Shown here piece after piece: positions 1 through 4,434 of a DNA stretch of 5,353 nucleotides. The DNA comes from an uncultured bacterium (GTDB lineage Bacteria; Cyanobacteriota; Vampirovibrionia; Gastranaerophilales; Gastranaerophilaceae), in the NCBI GenBank assembly GCA_900553205.1, contig USCK01000128.1, positions 1 to 5,353 of the forward strand, read 5' to 3'. Made by a program: the position numbers and the translations under genes. The notes under the pieces are model-generated. The model was not told the origin of the DNA and searched no databases. It saw only the letters and a list, made by a program, of their open reading frames with translations. The first letter of the stretch is position 1. Every line of letters starts with the position of its first letter.

Positions 1-914
1 CCGTGTGCCCCGGCATGTTCTAGTCCCATAGCTTGGAAGATACCTGCAACACTATCACCTTCTGCCGGTGTTGGTGCTAATGACAAATCAATTACACCAA
101 ATGGAACATTTAGTTTTTGTGCCAATTCTCTACCAACAAGTTCACCGGTTGATGTGATTTTGTAAGCCGTTTGTTTAATTGTGTTAGCCAAAGTTGAGAA
201 ATTTGCATCTTTTGGTAAGTTTTCTATTGCGGCTCTGACAACTCCAGGCCCTGAAACCCCAACATTTAATGCACATTCAGGTTCTGTGTATCCACAGAAT
301 GCACCTGCCATAAACGGATTATCGTTTACTGAGTTACAGAAAACAACAAATTTTGCAGCTGCAAGCCCATCTGTGTCTTTTGTTCTTTCAGCACATTGTT
401 TTACTATATCCGAAACTTTTAGAACTGCGTCCATATTGATACCAGCTTTTGATGATGCAACATTGACAGATGAACAAAGTTTGTTTGTTGTTGCAAGTGC
501 TTCAGGGATAGATTCAATAAGTGCGATATCTCCTCTTGTACAACCTTTTTCTACAAGTGCAGAATACCCACCGATAAAATCAACACCTACCATATCAGCT
601 ACTTCATCTAAGGTTTTTGCGATTTTGATATAGTCATAAGTGTCACAAGATTCACCTATTATAGAAATAGGAGTTACTGCAATTCTTTTATTAACAATAG
701 GAATAGAGTAATCGTTTTCTATTTCGTTTGCGTATTTAGTAAGGTCTTTTGTGTAGCGCAAAAGTTTCTCTCTCACTCTGTCGCAAACCCTGTTTATATC
801 TCTATCCATACAATCTCTTAGGGATATAGACATTGTAACTGTTCTGATATCCAGATTGTGAAGTTTAATCATATTTATTGTTTCAAGAATAAGATCTTTA
901 TCGAATGTCTTCAT
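1..914 (-). CDS. UPF0210 / DUF711 (PFL-like) family protein, 3' end cut by the window
   Basis: The first 304 codons are visible, against about 450 residues usual for the family, so the C-terminal third lies beyond the window edge. Family signatures are clear: an N-terminal LDIRTVTMSISLRDC (residues 21-35), VDFIGGYSALVEKG (111-124), NVGVSGPGVVRAAI (217-230) and VIDLSLAPTPAEGDS (274-288). The family has a glycyl-radical-enzyme-like (PFL-like) fold with no established reaction, and the protein is expected to be cytosolic. The ATG at 914 matches the family N-terminus and follows a GGTGGTGA Shine-Dalgarno. It overlaps the last 17 bp of the ZorB-like gene, so translational coupling and operon membership are likely. 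The frame is intact throughout. In many genomes this family pairs with a small ACT-domain protein; no such gene precedes it here. The family call is firm and the function unknown. Confidence 0.92.
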   Translation of the reverse strand, partial: MKTFDKDLILETINMIKLHNLDIRTVTMSISLRDCMDRDINRVCDRVREKLLRYTKDLTKYANEIENDYSIPIVNKRIAVTPISIIGESCDTYDYIKIAKTLDEVADMVGVDFIGGYSALVEKGCTRGDIALIESIPEALATTNKLCSSVNVASSKAGINMDAVLKVSDIVKQCAERTKDTDGLAAAKFVVFCNSVNDNPFMAGAFCGYTEPECALNVGVSGPGVVRAAIENLPKDANFSTLANTIKQTAYKITSTGELVGRELAQKLNVPFGVIDLSLAPTPAEGDSVAGIFQAMGLEHAGAH

Positions 915-1656
915 ATTCACCACCATGTTTTGTAAGATTTGTCAAAGCGTCCCCCGGAGGATTTTTAAGCAAAAGTCTAAGCTCTACACGACGACTTCTG
1001 TTTTTGTCCTCAGCTCCGTTTATCATAATAGGTTTTGCAGAACTTACACCTTCAACTCTTACAGTATGTGTAAGCTCGCCACCGTATTGTTTGTTTGAAC
1101 ATTTTTGGAATACAAAATTCGCAACATTGTATGCCCTGTTCATAGACAAATCCATGTTCTTCATATATTGTTGTTCTACCGTATAATTACCTTTAAAGTT
1201 TGTAGTATCTGTGTGACCTTGAATTACAACAGATGATACATATTTTGATAAATCTTTTTTGTAAATGCAATCAAAATAAACAGGAATAAATTTGTTCAAA
1301 AATGTTCTACCACTAGGTGTTAGTTCTGAACTGTTCAACGCAAACAACTGTAGGTTTGAGATTCGCACAAGACCTGTTTGAGGGTCCATTTCTACATCAA
1401 CTCTTTCTTTAGAGTTTGAGGTTTCAGGCTTGTCCTCGTTAATCATTTTGACTTTGATATTTTGTTTAGCCATTTCTTGAACAACTTCTTGCACCATTTC
1501 TTGAGTTGCTTGTTGTGCAGCGCCATCACTTTGTCCGGAATTGGTTACAAAAGCAAAGAATAATGTCGTAAAAACCATGAACATGCCAAGGAACAAGTCT
1601 GACATTGTTACCCAGAATATATTTTCTTGTGGTTCTTCATGTTTTCTACGTGCCAT
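898..1656 (-). CDS. ZorB/MotB-like inner-membrane protein with OmpA peptidoglycan-binding domain
   Basis: This 252-aa protein has a short cytosolic N-terminus and one TM helix (about residues 13-36). The TM motif WVTMSDLFLGMFMVF places Asp20 where MotB and ZorB carry the ion-translocating aspartate. A Gln/Glu-rich, probably helical linker (45-70) leads to a periplasmic OmpA-like domain (about 95-232). Peptidoglycan-binding landmarks there are GHTD (147-150), LSMNRAYNVANFV (170-182) and NRSRRVEL (219-226). Cys130 and Cys186 could pair. The 'SDLFLGMFMVF' spacing looks more ZorB-like than flagellar MotB-like. By family it should form the dimeric, wall-anchored core of an ion-driven motor, with the preceding gene supplying the pentameric ring. 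The ATG at 1656 follows AGGAG, which overlaps the upstream stop codon. A plain OmpA/MotB-family role or another motor is possible, since no Zorya effector gene is in view. Confidence 0.8.
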   Translation of the reverse strand: MARRKHEEPQENIFWVTMSDLFLGMFMVFTTLFFAFVTNSGQSDGAAQQATQEMVQEVVQEMAKQNIKVKMINEDKPETSNSKERVDVEMDPQTGLVRISNLQLFALNSSELTPSGRTFLNKFIPVYFDCIYKKDLSKYVSSVVIQGHTDTTNFKGNYTVEQQYMKNMDLSMNRAYNVANFVFQKCSNKQYGGELTHTVRVEGVSSAKPIMINGAEDKNRSRRVELRLLLKNPPGDALTNLTKHGGEYEDIR

Positions 1657-1664
1657 TTAAACTC

Positions 1665-2570
1665 CTAGAATAATCCGTTTAGTTCATCATCTCCACCTGA
1701 TGATTTCTTTTCCATTGTTTTGTTCAGATTATTTATCCCAAAAATTACGCTATCCAAATAAGGAACAACGATGTTTGTTAAATCTTTTTTGATTGAATGA
1801 GTGAAGGTTGTAGGTAAGTTCTTCAATAAAGATGCGTTATCGTGACTTTGAGTTTTGGTTGTTCTTAATAAATCAACCAAGAATTTTTCTGCAGAAATTG
1901 TTGTAAACAAATCTGTTATTTTGTTTTGAACTTTGGCAACAAGAGGAAGAATGAATCTTGAGAATGAAAATTTATCAACACTCATAAAAATTAAAGCTGA
2001 TGCAACGGCAAATACCGAACACATCGCAGCAACCTGCATTGTTCCAACGAACCCTGCAATAGATTTGGTCAAAGCTTGGTTGCTTGAGAAGTCCAACATA
2101 CCAAACGCTGTACCAATCATAATAAAGGTAAATAATGGCCCAAAACCTGTTAAAAGAGTAGGGGCTAATGCGATGATATGTTTGTTATAATGTGCATAAG
2201 CCAATGTATCCTCGTTGAAATAATCCAGTGCATCGCCTGTTGTTTGGATATCTGACATTGAATCAGAAACGCTGTCATAATCAAGTTCTTCTGTGTCGCT
2301 GTCTTGATATGCAATAGTATCAGAGAATACAAGCGTACTTTTAAAATCTTCCCAAGGCTTTGTTGCTAAAGGGTTGCCAGTCATAACATGTTTAAATTCT
2401 TCAAACTTGTACGAAATATTATCCTTTTCAAACGGCTCAAGCCCTTTATTTAATAAATTCAACTGTTTATAGACTTTTATATAGCTTTTTACTGTATAAC
2501 CGAAAGCACTAAAAAATACAGTAAGAATTATCTGTATTGGTGGGTCTTTTAAAAGATGCAATATATTCAT
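1665..2570 (-). CDS. ZorA / MotA-TolQ-ExbB-like proton-channel membrane protein
   Basis: This 301-aa protein has an ExbB/TolQ/ZorA topology. TM1 is at about residues 11-28. A roughly 105-residue, acidic, presumably cytoplasmic segment follows, then TM2 (about 135-158, ALAPTLLTGFGPLFTFIMIG), TM3 (about 172-197) and a C-terminal tail of about 100 residues. The TM2 'LLTGFGPLFTFI' resembles the ZorA/ExbB core 'LLTGxGLLxTFIG'. By family, five copies surround two copies of the OmpA partner and use ion flow to turn or move it. The tail is much shorter than the long intracellular tail of classical Zorya ZorA. It ends in a polar SSGGDDELNGLF. The ATG at 2570 has an AGAGGT Shine-Dalgarno at good spacing, and the TAG stop lies 8 bp before the ZorB-like gene. 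The proton-channel superfamily is fairly sure; assignment to ZorA over TolQ/ExbB is inference from the partner. Confidence 0.74.
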   Translation of the reverse strand: MNILHLLKDPPIQIILTVFFSAFGYTVKSYIKVYKQLNLLNKGLEPFEKDNISYKFEEFKHVMTGNPLATKPWEDFKSTLVFSDTIAYQDSDTEELDYDSVSDSMSDIQTTGDALDYFNEDTLAYAHYNKHIIALAPTLLTGFGPLFTFIMIGTAFGMLDFSSNQALTKSIAGFVGTMQVAAMCSVFAVASALIFMSVDKFSFSRFILPLVAKVQNKITDLFTTISAEKFLVDLLRTTKTQSHDNASLLKNLPTTFTHSIKKDLTNIVVPYLDSVIFGINNLNKTMEKKSSGGDDELNGLF

Positions 2571-2573
2571 AAA

Positions 2574-2628
2574 TTTACCTCTAGGGAAATTATACCATAA
2601 TATAATGGATTTAAGCCATAGAGGTAAA
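2574..2628. repeat. 10-bp inverted repeat flanking the ZorA-like promoter and covering its RBS
   Basis: TTTACCTCTA (2574-2583) and TAGAGGTAAA (2619-2628) are perfect inverted copies 35 bp apart. The arm nearest the gene contains the Shine-Dalgarno of the ZorA-like gene; the other lies upstream of its -10. An mRNA starting at the local promoter carries only the gene-proximal arm. An mRNA reading in from the 85-aa gene would carry both arms and could bury the Shine-Dalgarno. It could equally be a DNA operator. Confidence 0.55.
2589..2597 (-). promoter_or_regulatory. Extended -10 promoter of the ZorAB-like operon
   Basis: Read on the minus strand this is TGGTATAAT: a perfect -10 hexamer with the TGN extension. 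There is no good -35 at 16-18 bp. Transcription would begin near 2582-2583, leaving a 5' leader of about a dozen bases that contains the AGAGGT Shine-Dalgarno of the ZorA-like gene. An imperfect 14-bp palindrome (2595-2608, CCAT...ATGG ends) overlaps the upstream edge and could be a binding site. Confidence 0.6.
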
Positions 2629-2647
2629 ATTATTTCATATAATAGGA

Positions 2648-2905
2648 CTAATCGTTAGCAGATGGCAGTTGAGATGACCGTTCTGCAATAATTCTTGCAA
2701 CATCTGCACCTCCAAAAGTGATTTCTAATACAAGTTGAGAATTTAGGATAATTGTTTCTCTGTATTCCATTGTATCTACATCAATAATACTGAATTCGAT
2801 AAAATCAGAACCTACATAATCAATTTTACCGTATTCATTCCCAGTTACCCAGCGTAAGAATACATACTGCTGTTCCAAGTCTTTTAATCTCTCTAACATT
2901 TTCAT
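2648..2905 (-). CDS. Small 85-aa protein of unknown function, likely beta-rich
   Basis: I do not recognise this protein. It begins with a charged amphipathic helix (residues 1-13, MKMLERLKDLEQQ). A run of alternating hydrophobic residues follows (14-63, e.g. YVFLRWVTGNEYG, DFIEFSIIDVD, TIILNSQLVLEITFGG) that looks like five or so beta-strands, as in small SH3/Sm-like barrels, and it ends in a short helix (67-77). There is no signal peptide or TM segment. It has its own promoter with a perfect TATAAT at 2933-2938, which supports it being a real gene. The ribosome site is weak: GAAGG lies 13 bases ahead of ATG 2905. A second in-frame ATG two codons later (2899) is an alternative start. It sits 77 bp upstream of the ZorAB-like operon, so some read-through is possible. 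Confidence 0.72.
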   Translation of the reverse strand: MKMLERLKDLEQQYVFLRWVTGNEYGKIDYVGSDFIEFSIIDVDTMEYRETIILNSQLVLEITFGGADVARIIAERSSQLPSAND

Positions 2906-2932
2906 AAACTTTAATTAACCTTCACTATCTAC

Positions 2933-2961
2933 ATTATATATTTTAGTTATTTTTTTGATAA
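2933..2961 (-). promoter_or_regulatory. Sigma70-type promoter of the 85-aa gene
   Basis: On the minus strand, TTATCA (2956-2961) is followed after 17 bp by a perfect TATAAT (2933-2938). The expected transcript start is near 2926, giving a leader of about 20 bases before ATG 2905. Confidence 0.6.
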
Positions 2962-2969
2962 AGTCAAAA

Positions 2970-3623
2970 TTATTTATGCTTTTGTTTATCTACTTGAAAT
3001 AAAAAACACTCTCTTACAATATAATTAATATCTTGAGGCTCTATTCCCGTAAAATTAAAAGCGTGAATATACAACATTGTATCTTTATATGTTACAGGAT
3101 TTGTATAAACATAATCTGCCGTTGTTACAATAAATCTGTCTTTAAACTTGATGTTTACAGTGATAGAGTAGTATTCAGGGAAAGTTTCGTCTAGTGATAT
3201 AAAACACATGCCTCTGCCTGAAATATTTTTTGTTGTAGCTTTGATATTTTTTGTAGAGCCGTCAGGTTTAACGACAATAAGATTGACAGGAAGATGCATA
3301 TCGGCTCTGTAATAGGCTCTTTTTTGTGTGTGTTCATAAGTTACTGGAACAGTTGTTGTATATATTGGGGTTGAGCCTGCTTGAAACATTTTTAAAAGCG
3401 TAGCTTGTGCAGCTACAACTCCGTTTGTTGAATAGATTTTTATATCTATCGGAGCGCCTAATTCTACTTGGTCAGAATAATCCGACATGCCTGCAAAATT
3501 AACAAATTCTTTGTTTACATTTCTAATAACGCAGTTGAAACTAAGTGCATCATCTGTACCTTTGTTAAAAATCAGTTTTGCAAATTTTACATCGGACGAA
3601 TCTGTGAGTAAATCATTAGCCAT
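2970..3623 (-). CDS. YcgR-like PilZ-domain protein, predicted c-di-GMP receptor
   Basis: This 217-aa soluble protein has two beta-rich parts. Residues about 10-98 resemble the PilZN/YcgR N-terminal domain. Residues about 99-210 form a PilZ domain. Both c-di-GMP-binding signatures are present: RxxxR as R102-A-Y-Y-R106 and (D/N)xSxxG as N133-I-S-G-R-G138. The closing segment (about 190-210, FTGIEPQDINYIVRECFLFQ) matches the usual last helix of the fold. By family such proteins bind c-di-GMP and then act on a partner, commonly a flagellar, pilus or exopolysaccharide machine; the partner here is unknown. There is no Shine-Dalgarno in front of ATG 3623, and the promoter's -10 ends only 7 bases before it, suggesting a leaderless or nearly leaderless mRNA. 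A c-di-GMP link to the nearby ZorAB-like motor is only a guess. Confidence 0.88.
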   Translation of the reverse strand: MANDLLTDSSDVKFAKLIFNKGTDDALSFNCVIRNVNKEFVNFAGMSDYSDQVELGAPIDIKIYSTNGVVAAQATLLKMFQAGSTPIYTTTVPVTYEHTQKRAYYRADMHLPVNLIVVKPDGSTKNIKATTKNISGRGMCFISLDETFPEYYSITVNIKFKDRFIVTTADYVYTNPVTYKDTMLYIHAFNFTGIEPQDINYIVRECFLFQVDKQKHK

Positions 3624-3630
3624 AACACAA

Positions 3631-3659
3631 ATAGTATCATTTTAGCCATTTAAAATCAA
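3631..3659 (-). promoter_or_regulatory. Promoter of the PilZ gene abutting its start codon
   Basis: On the minus strand, TTGATT (3654-3659) lies 17 bp before TACTAT (3631-3636), which carries a TGA extension (TGN motif). Seven bases separate the -10 from ATG 3623, so transcription should begin at or next to the start codon. An overlapping TAAAAT is a weaker alternative -10. Confidence 0.45.
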
Positions 3660-3667
3660 TGGGCTAA
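3642..3667. repeat. Inverted repeat over the PilZ promoter, operator candidate
   Basis: TTAGCCATT (3642-3650) and AATGGGCTAA (3658-3667) form a 9-bp inverted repeat with one extra G and a 7-bp centre. It covers the -35 and part of the spacer of the PilZ promoter. On the minus strand it also lies downstream of the winged-helix gene, but no U-rich tract follows, so an operator is likelier than a terminator. Confidence 0.4.
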
Positions 3668-3718
3668 GAATAGTGCATTTGGAGTATCAATGTTAATTTT
3701 TTTGCCTTGTTGATTAGA

Positions 3719-4039
3719 TTAGTATGTAAAATATTTATCAAAATCTACATCATCAAAGCAAGATAGCAATAGGAATACTTCGTCCTCTTCGTCCATACGC
3801 TGAAAGTTATATTCATCAAAAAGCCAGAATTTAGGGTTGTTACCTTTAACTCTGACTATATCTCTATCCTTTAATATTGCTAATTTTTTCTTTACCGTAC
3901 TAAGTGGAAGTTTGACTAATTTGGAAAGTTCAACAGCAGTGATTCCGTCATCACCGGCATACTTTTCAGGAGTCAAAAACATAAGTTCCAGACCAACTTC
4001 TTTTAGTTCGGTATCGTGTGCAATATCTACTTGTGCCAT
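3719..4039 (-). CDS. Small winged-helix DNA-binding protein, probable transcription regulator
   Basis: This 106-aa protein is not recognised as a named regulator. Residues about 10-28 form an N-terminal helix. Residues 32-57 (ITAVELSKLVKLPLSTVKKK and what follows) read as a helix-turn-helix in which 'LPLSTVKKKLAIL' is the recognition helix. Residues 58-75 (DRDIVRVKGNNPKFWLFDEY) look like the two-stranded wing, as in ArsR/MarR-style and replication-type winged helices. The tail (82-106) is strongly acidic and aromatic (EEDEVF, FDDVDFDKYF), possibly a dimer or partner contact. There is no Shine-Dalgarno before ATG 4039; an extended -10 lies right upstream, so a leaderless mRNA is plausible. A palindrome at 4064-4089 could be its own operator. 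It is transcribed divergently from the peptide unit at 4172-4395, which it may control; that is inference. Confidence 0.75.
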   Translation of the reverse strand: MAQVDIAHDTELKEVGLELMFLTPEKYAGDDGITAVELSKLVKLPLSTVKKKLAILKDRDIVRVKGNNPKFWLFDEYNFQRMDEEDEVFLLLSCFDDVDFDKYFTY

Positions 4040-4045
4040 ACTATT

Positions 4046-4054
4046 ATTTTAACA
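4046..4054 (-). promoter_or_regulatory. Possible extended -10 for a leaderless winged-helix mRNA
   Basis: On the minus strand this reads TGTTAAAAT: a five-of-six -10 hexamer with the TGN extension, ending 6 bases before ATG 4039. Transcription would start at or close to the A of ATG. No good -35 is present. An alternative upstream promoter is TTGTTT (4118-4123), 17 bp, TATAGA (4095-4100). Confidence 0.35.
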
Positions 4055-4063
4055 ACAAAATGT

Positions 4064-4089
4064 CTAATTTCATCATGTTATCAAATTAG
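4064..4089. repeat. Operator-like palindrome upstream of the winged-helix gene
   Basis: CTAATTTCAT (4064-4073) and ATCAAATTAG (4080-4089) are inverted copies matching at 9 of 10 positions around a 6-bp centre. The dyad is centred about 37 bp ahead of ATG 4039, where a regulator would act on the proposed leaderless promoter. A second, simpler inverted repeat, AATCTC/GAGATT, lies beside it at 4091-4096 and 4111-4116. Confidence 0.45.
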
Positions 4090-4148
4090 TAATCTCTATA
4101 ACTAAATAATGAGATTTAAACAAATTTATTTTGTAATAAGAATTAAAT

Positions 4149-4177
4149 ATAACATCTTTTTGTTTAGTTGGTATAAT
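4149..4177 (+). promoter_or_regulatory. Plus-strand promoter of the small membrane peptide unit
   Basis: TATAAT (4172-4177) is a perfect -10 preceded by TGG (4169-4171), an extended -10. ATAACA (4149-4154) is a four-of-six -35 at exactly 17 bp. Transcription should start near 4184, about 70 bases ahead of the peptide ATG at 4256. It is the only convincing plus-strand promoter I see in the window. Confidence 0.65.
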
Positions 4178-4191
4178 AATTGTTAATAGGG

Positions 4192-4251
4192 TAGTACCAC
4201 CTTACCTCTTGCCACACGAGTACTAAGAACATGGGCAAGAAAGGAGGGTAA
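4192..4251 (+). promoter_or_regulatory. Structured leader that can mask the peptide's Shine-Dalgarno
   Basis: TCTTGCC (4207-4213) pairs perfectly with GGCAAGA (4234-4240), directly next to the Shine-Dalgarno AAGGAGGG (4241-4248). The stem can extend over it in competing ways: TTACC (4202-4206) with GGTAA (4247-4251), CCTT (4200-4203) with AAGG (4241-4244), or CCTC (4205-4208) with GAGG (4244-4247). A six-codon ORF, MGKKGG (ATG at 4231, stop TAA 4249-4251), runs straight through the Shine-Dalgarno. TACTAAGAA (4221-4229) in the hairpin loop can also pair with TTCTTAGTA (4298-4306) in the peptide coding region. This arrangement resembles the translational gating of known type I toxin mRNAs. Confidence 0.5.
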
Positions 4252-4255
4252 AACT

Positions 4256-4330
4256 ATGCTCATAAAAATAATAATGCTACTAATCGTAGCAACGCTATTC
4301 TTAGTAGCACTAAAATTGTTTTTTATGTAA
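4256..4330 (+). CDS. 24-aa hydrophobic membrane peptide, candidate type I toxin
   Basis: The ORF encodes 24 residues: M-L-I-K, then a continuous hydrophobic stretch (residues 5-19, IIMLLIVATLFLVAL), then K20 and LFFM. That is one predicted TM helix with a lysine near each end and net positive charge, the form of known type I toxins such as Ibs and TisB, though I see no clear sequence match to either. The start is well defined: GGAGG (4243-4247) lies 8 bases ahead of ATG, and no other in-frame ATG, GTG or TTG start is seen in the leader. The gene has its own extended -10 promoter, a structured leader, a 3' hairpin and a convergent antisense promoter. Its codons are unusually self-complementary (4275-4283 with 4301-4309). 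Alternatives are a regulatory leader peptide or a small membrane subunit. Expression and toxicity are inference. Confidence 0.62.
   Translation: MLIKIIMLLIVATLFLVALKLFFM
4263..4312 (-). terminator. Intrinsic terminator of the antisense RNA, inside the peptide ORF
   Basis: On the minus strand TGCTACTAA (4309-4301) pairs perfectly with TTAGTAGCA (4283-4275). It extends by G-U, A-U and U-A pairs to about 12 bp. The 17-base loop holds an inner TAGC/GCTA stem. TTATTATTTTTA follows at once (4274-4263), a good U-rich tract. No other minus-strand terminator follows secA, so secA transcripts may also stop here. Confidence 0.6.
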
Positions 4331-4388
4331 AACATAGGGTACTAAGTGAAGCTCTAAGGAAGTACCATTTTCTTAGGGCTTCCCCCTA
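4263..4388 (-). ncRNA. Predicted antisense RNA (about 125 nt) opposite the peptide mRNA
   Basis: The strong minus-strand promoter at 4396-4424 should start an RNA near 4386-4389. It would run back across the 3' untranslated region and most of the peptide ORF, and end at the hairpin plus U-rich tract at 4263-4312. It would be fully complementary to the peptide mRNA from within codon 3 (about 4263) to the 3' hairpin, and would begin with a stable hairpin of its own (4348-4382). By analogy with type I systems such as TxpA/RatA and BsrG/SR4, which overlap at their 3' ends, it would act as the antitoxin. I see no conserved ORF on this strand here. Confidence 0.55.
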
Positions 4389-4389
4389 T
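4334..4389 (+). terminator. Long 3' hairpin of the peptide mRNA, probable terminator
   Basis: GAAGCTCTAAG (4348-4358) pairs with CTTAGGGCTTC (4372-4382), 11 bp with one G-U. ATAGGG (4334-4339) can add six more pairs with CCCTAT (4384-4389) across an 8-base bulge. The following bases (ATTTATATTATTT) are AU-rich but not a clean U-run, so it may be a weak terminator or a 3' stabilising structure. The loop is 13 bases and contains GTACC, which can pair elsewhere in the RNA. Confidence 0.5.
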
Positions 4390-4395
4390 ATTTAT

Positions 4396-4424
4396 ATTAT
4401 TTACTATAACCTTATATTTGTCAA
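4396..4424 (-). promoter_or_regulatory. Near-consensus minus-strand promoter for the antisense RNA
   Basis: On the minus strand, a perfect TTGACA (4419-4424) is followed after exactly 17 bp by AATAAT (4396-4401), five of six. It is the best promoter match in the window. It starts 11 bp after the secA stop and points into the 3' end of the peptide unit, with transcription expected from about 4386-4389. It could alternatively help transcribe the distant winged-helix gene if the terminator at 4263-4312 leaks. Confidence 0.7.
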
Positions 4425-4434
4425 TACATCTTGT

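Noticed and set aside
181..633. Plus-strand 150-codon open frame
   Set aside because: It lies wholly opposite the clear UPF0210 gene, has no Shine-Dalgarno, and its translation is low-complexity Ser/Thr/Ala typical of an antisense shadow.
905..2190. Plus-strand open frames opposite the ZorAB-like genes (905-1186 and 1933-2190)
   Set aside because: Both are antisense to genes with strong domain evidence and lack initiation signals.
898..2570. Flagellar MotA/MotB stator
   Set aside because: The channel protein has three TM segments with an ExbB/ZorA layout rather than four, and the OmpA partner's TM motif is closer to ZorB; no flagellar genes are in view.
3642..3667. Intrinsic terminator for the winged-helix gene
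   Set aside because: The hairpin is followed on the minus strand by AATGATACTATTTG rather than a U-tract and overlaps the PilZ promoter, so an operator is the better reading.
3837..4052. Plus-strand 71-codon frame opposite the winged-helix gene
   Set aside because: Its hydrophobic, Ser-rich translation looks membrane-like, but it is simply the complement of the winged-helix codons and has no Shine-Dalgarno or promoter.
4184..4395. Known structured RNA (SRP RNA, 6S, tmRNA) or riboswitch
   Set aside because: No SRP tetraloop core, tmRNA tag or recognisable aptamer could be found. The strong Shine-Dalgarno and short ORF explain the unit better as a peptide mRNA.
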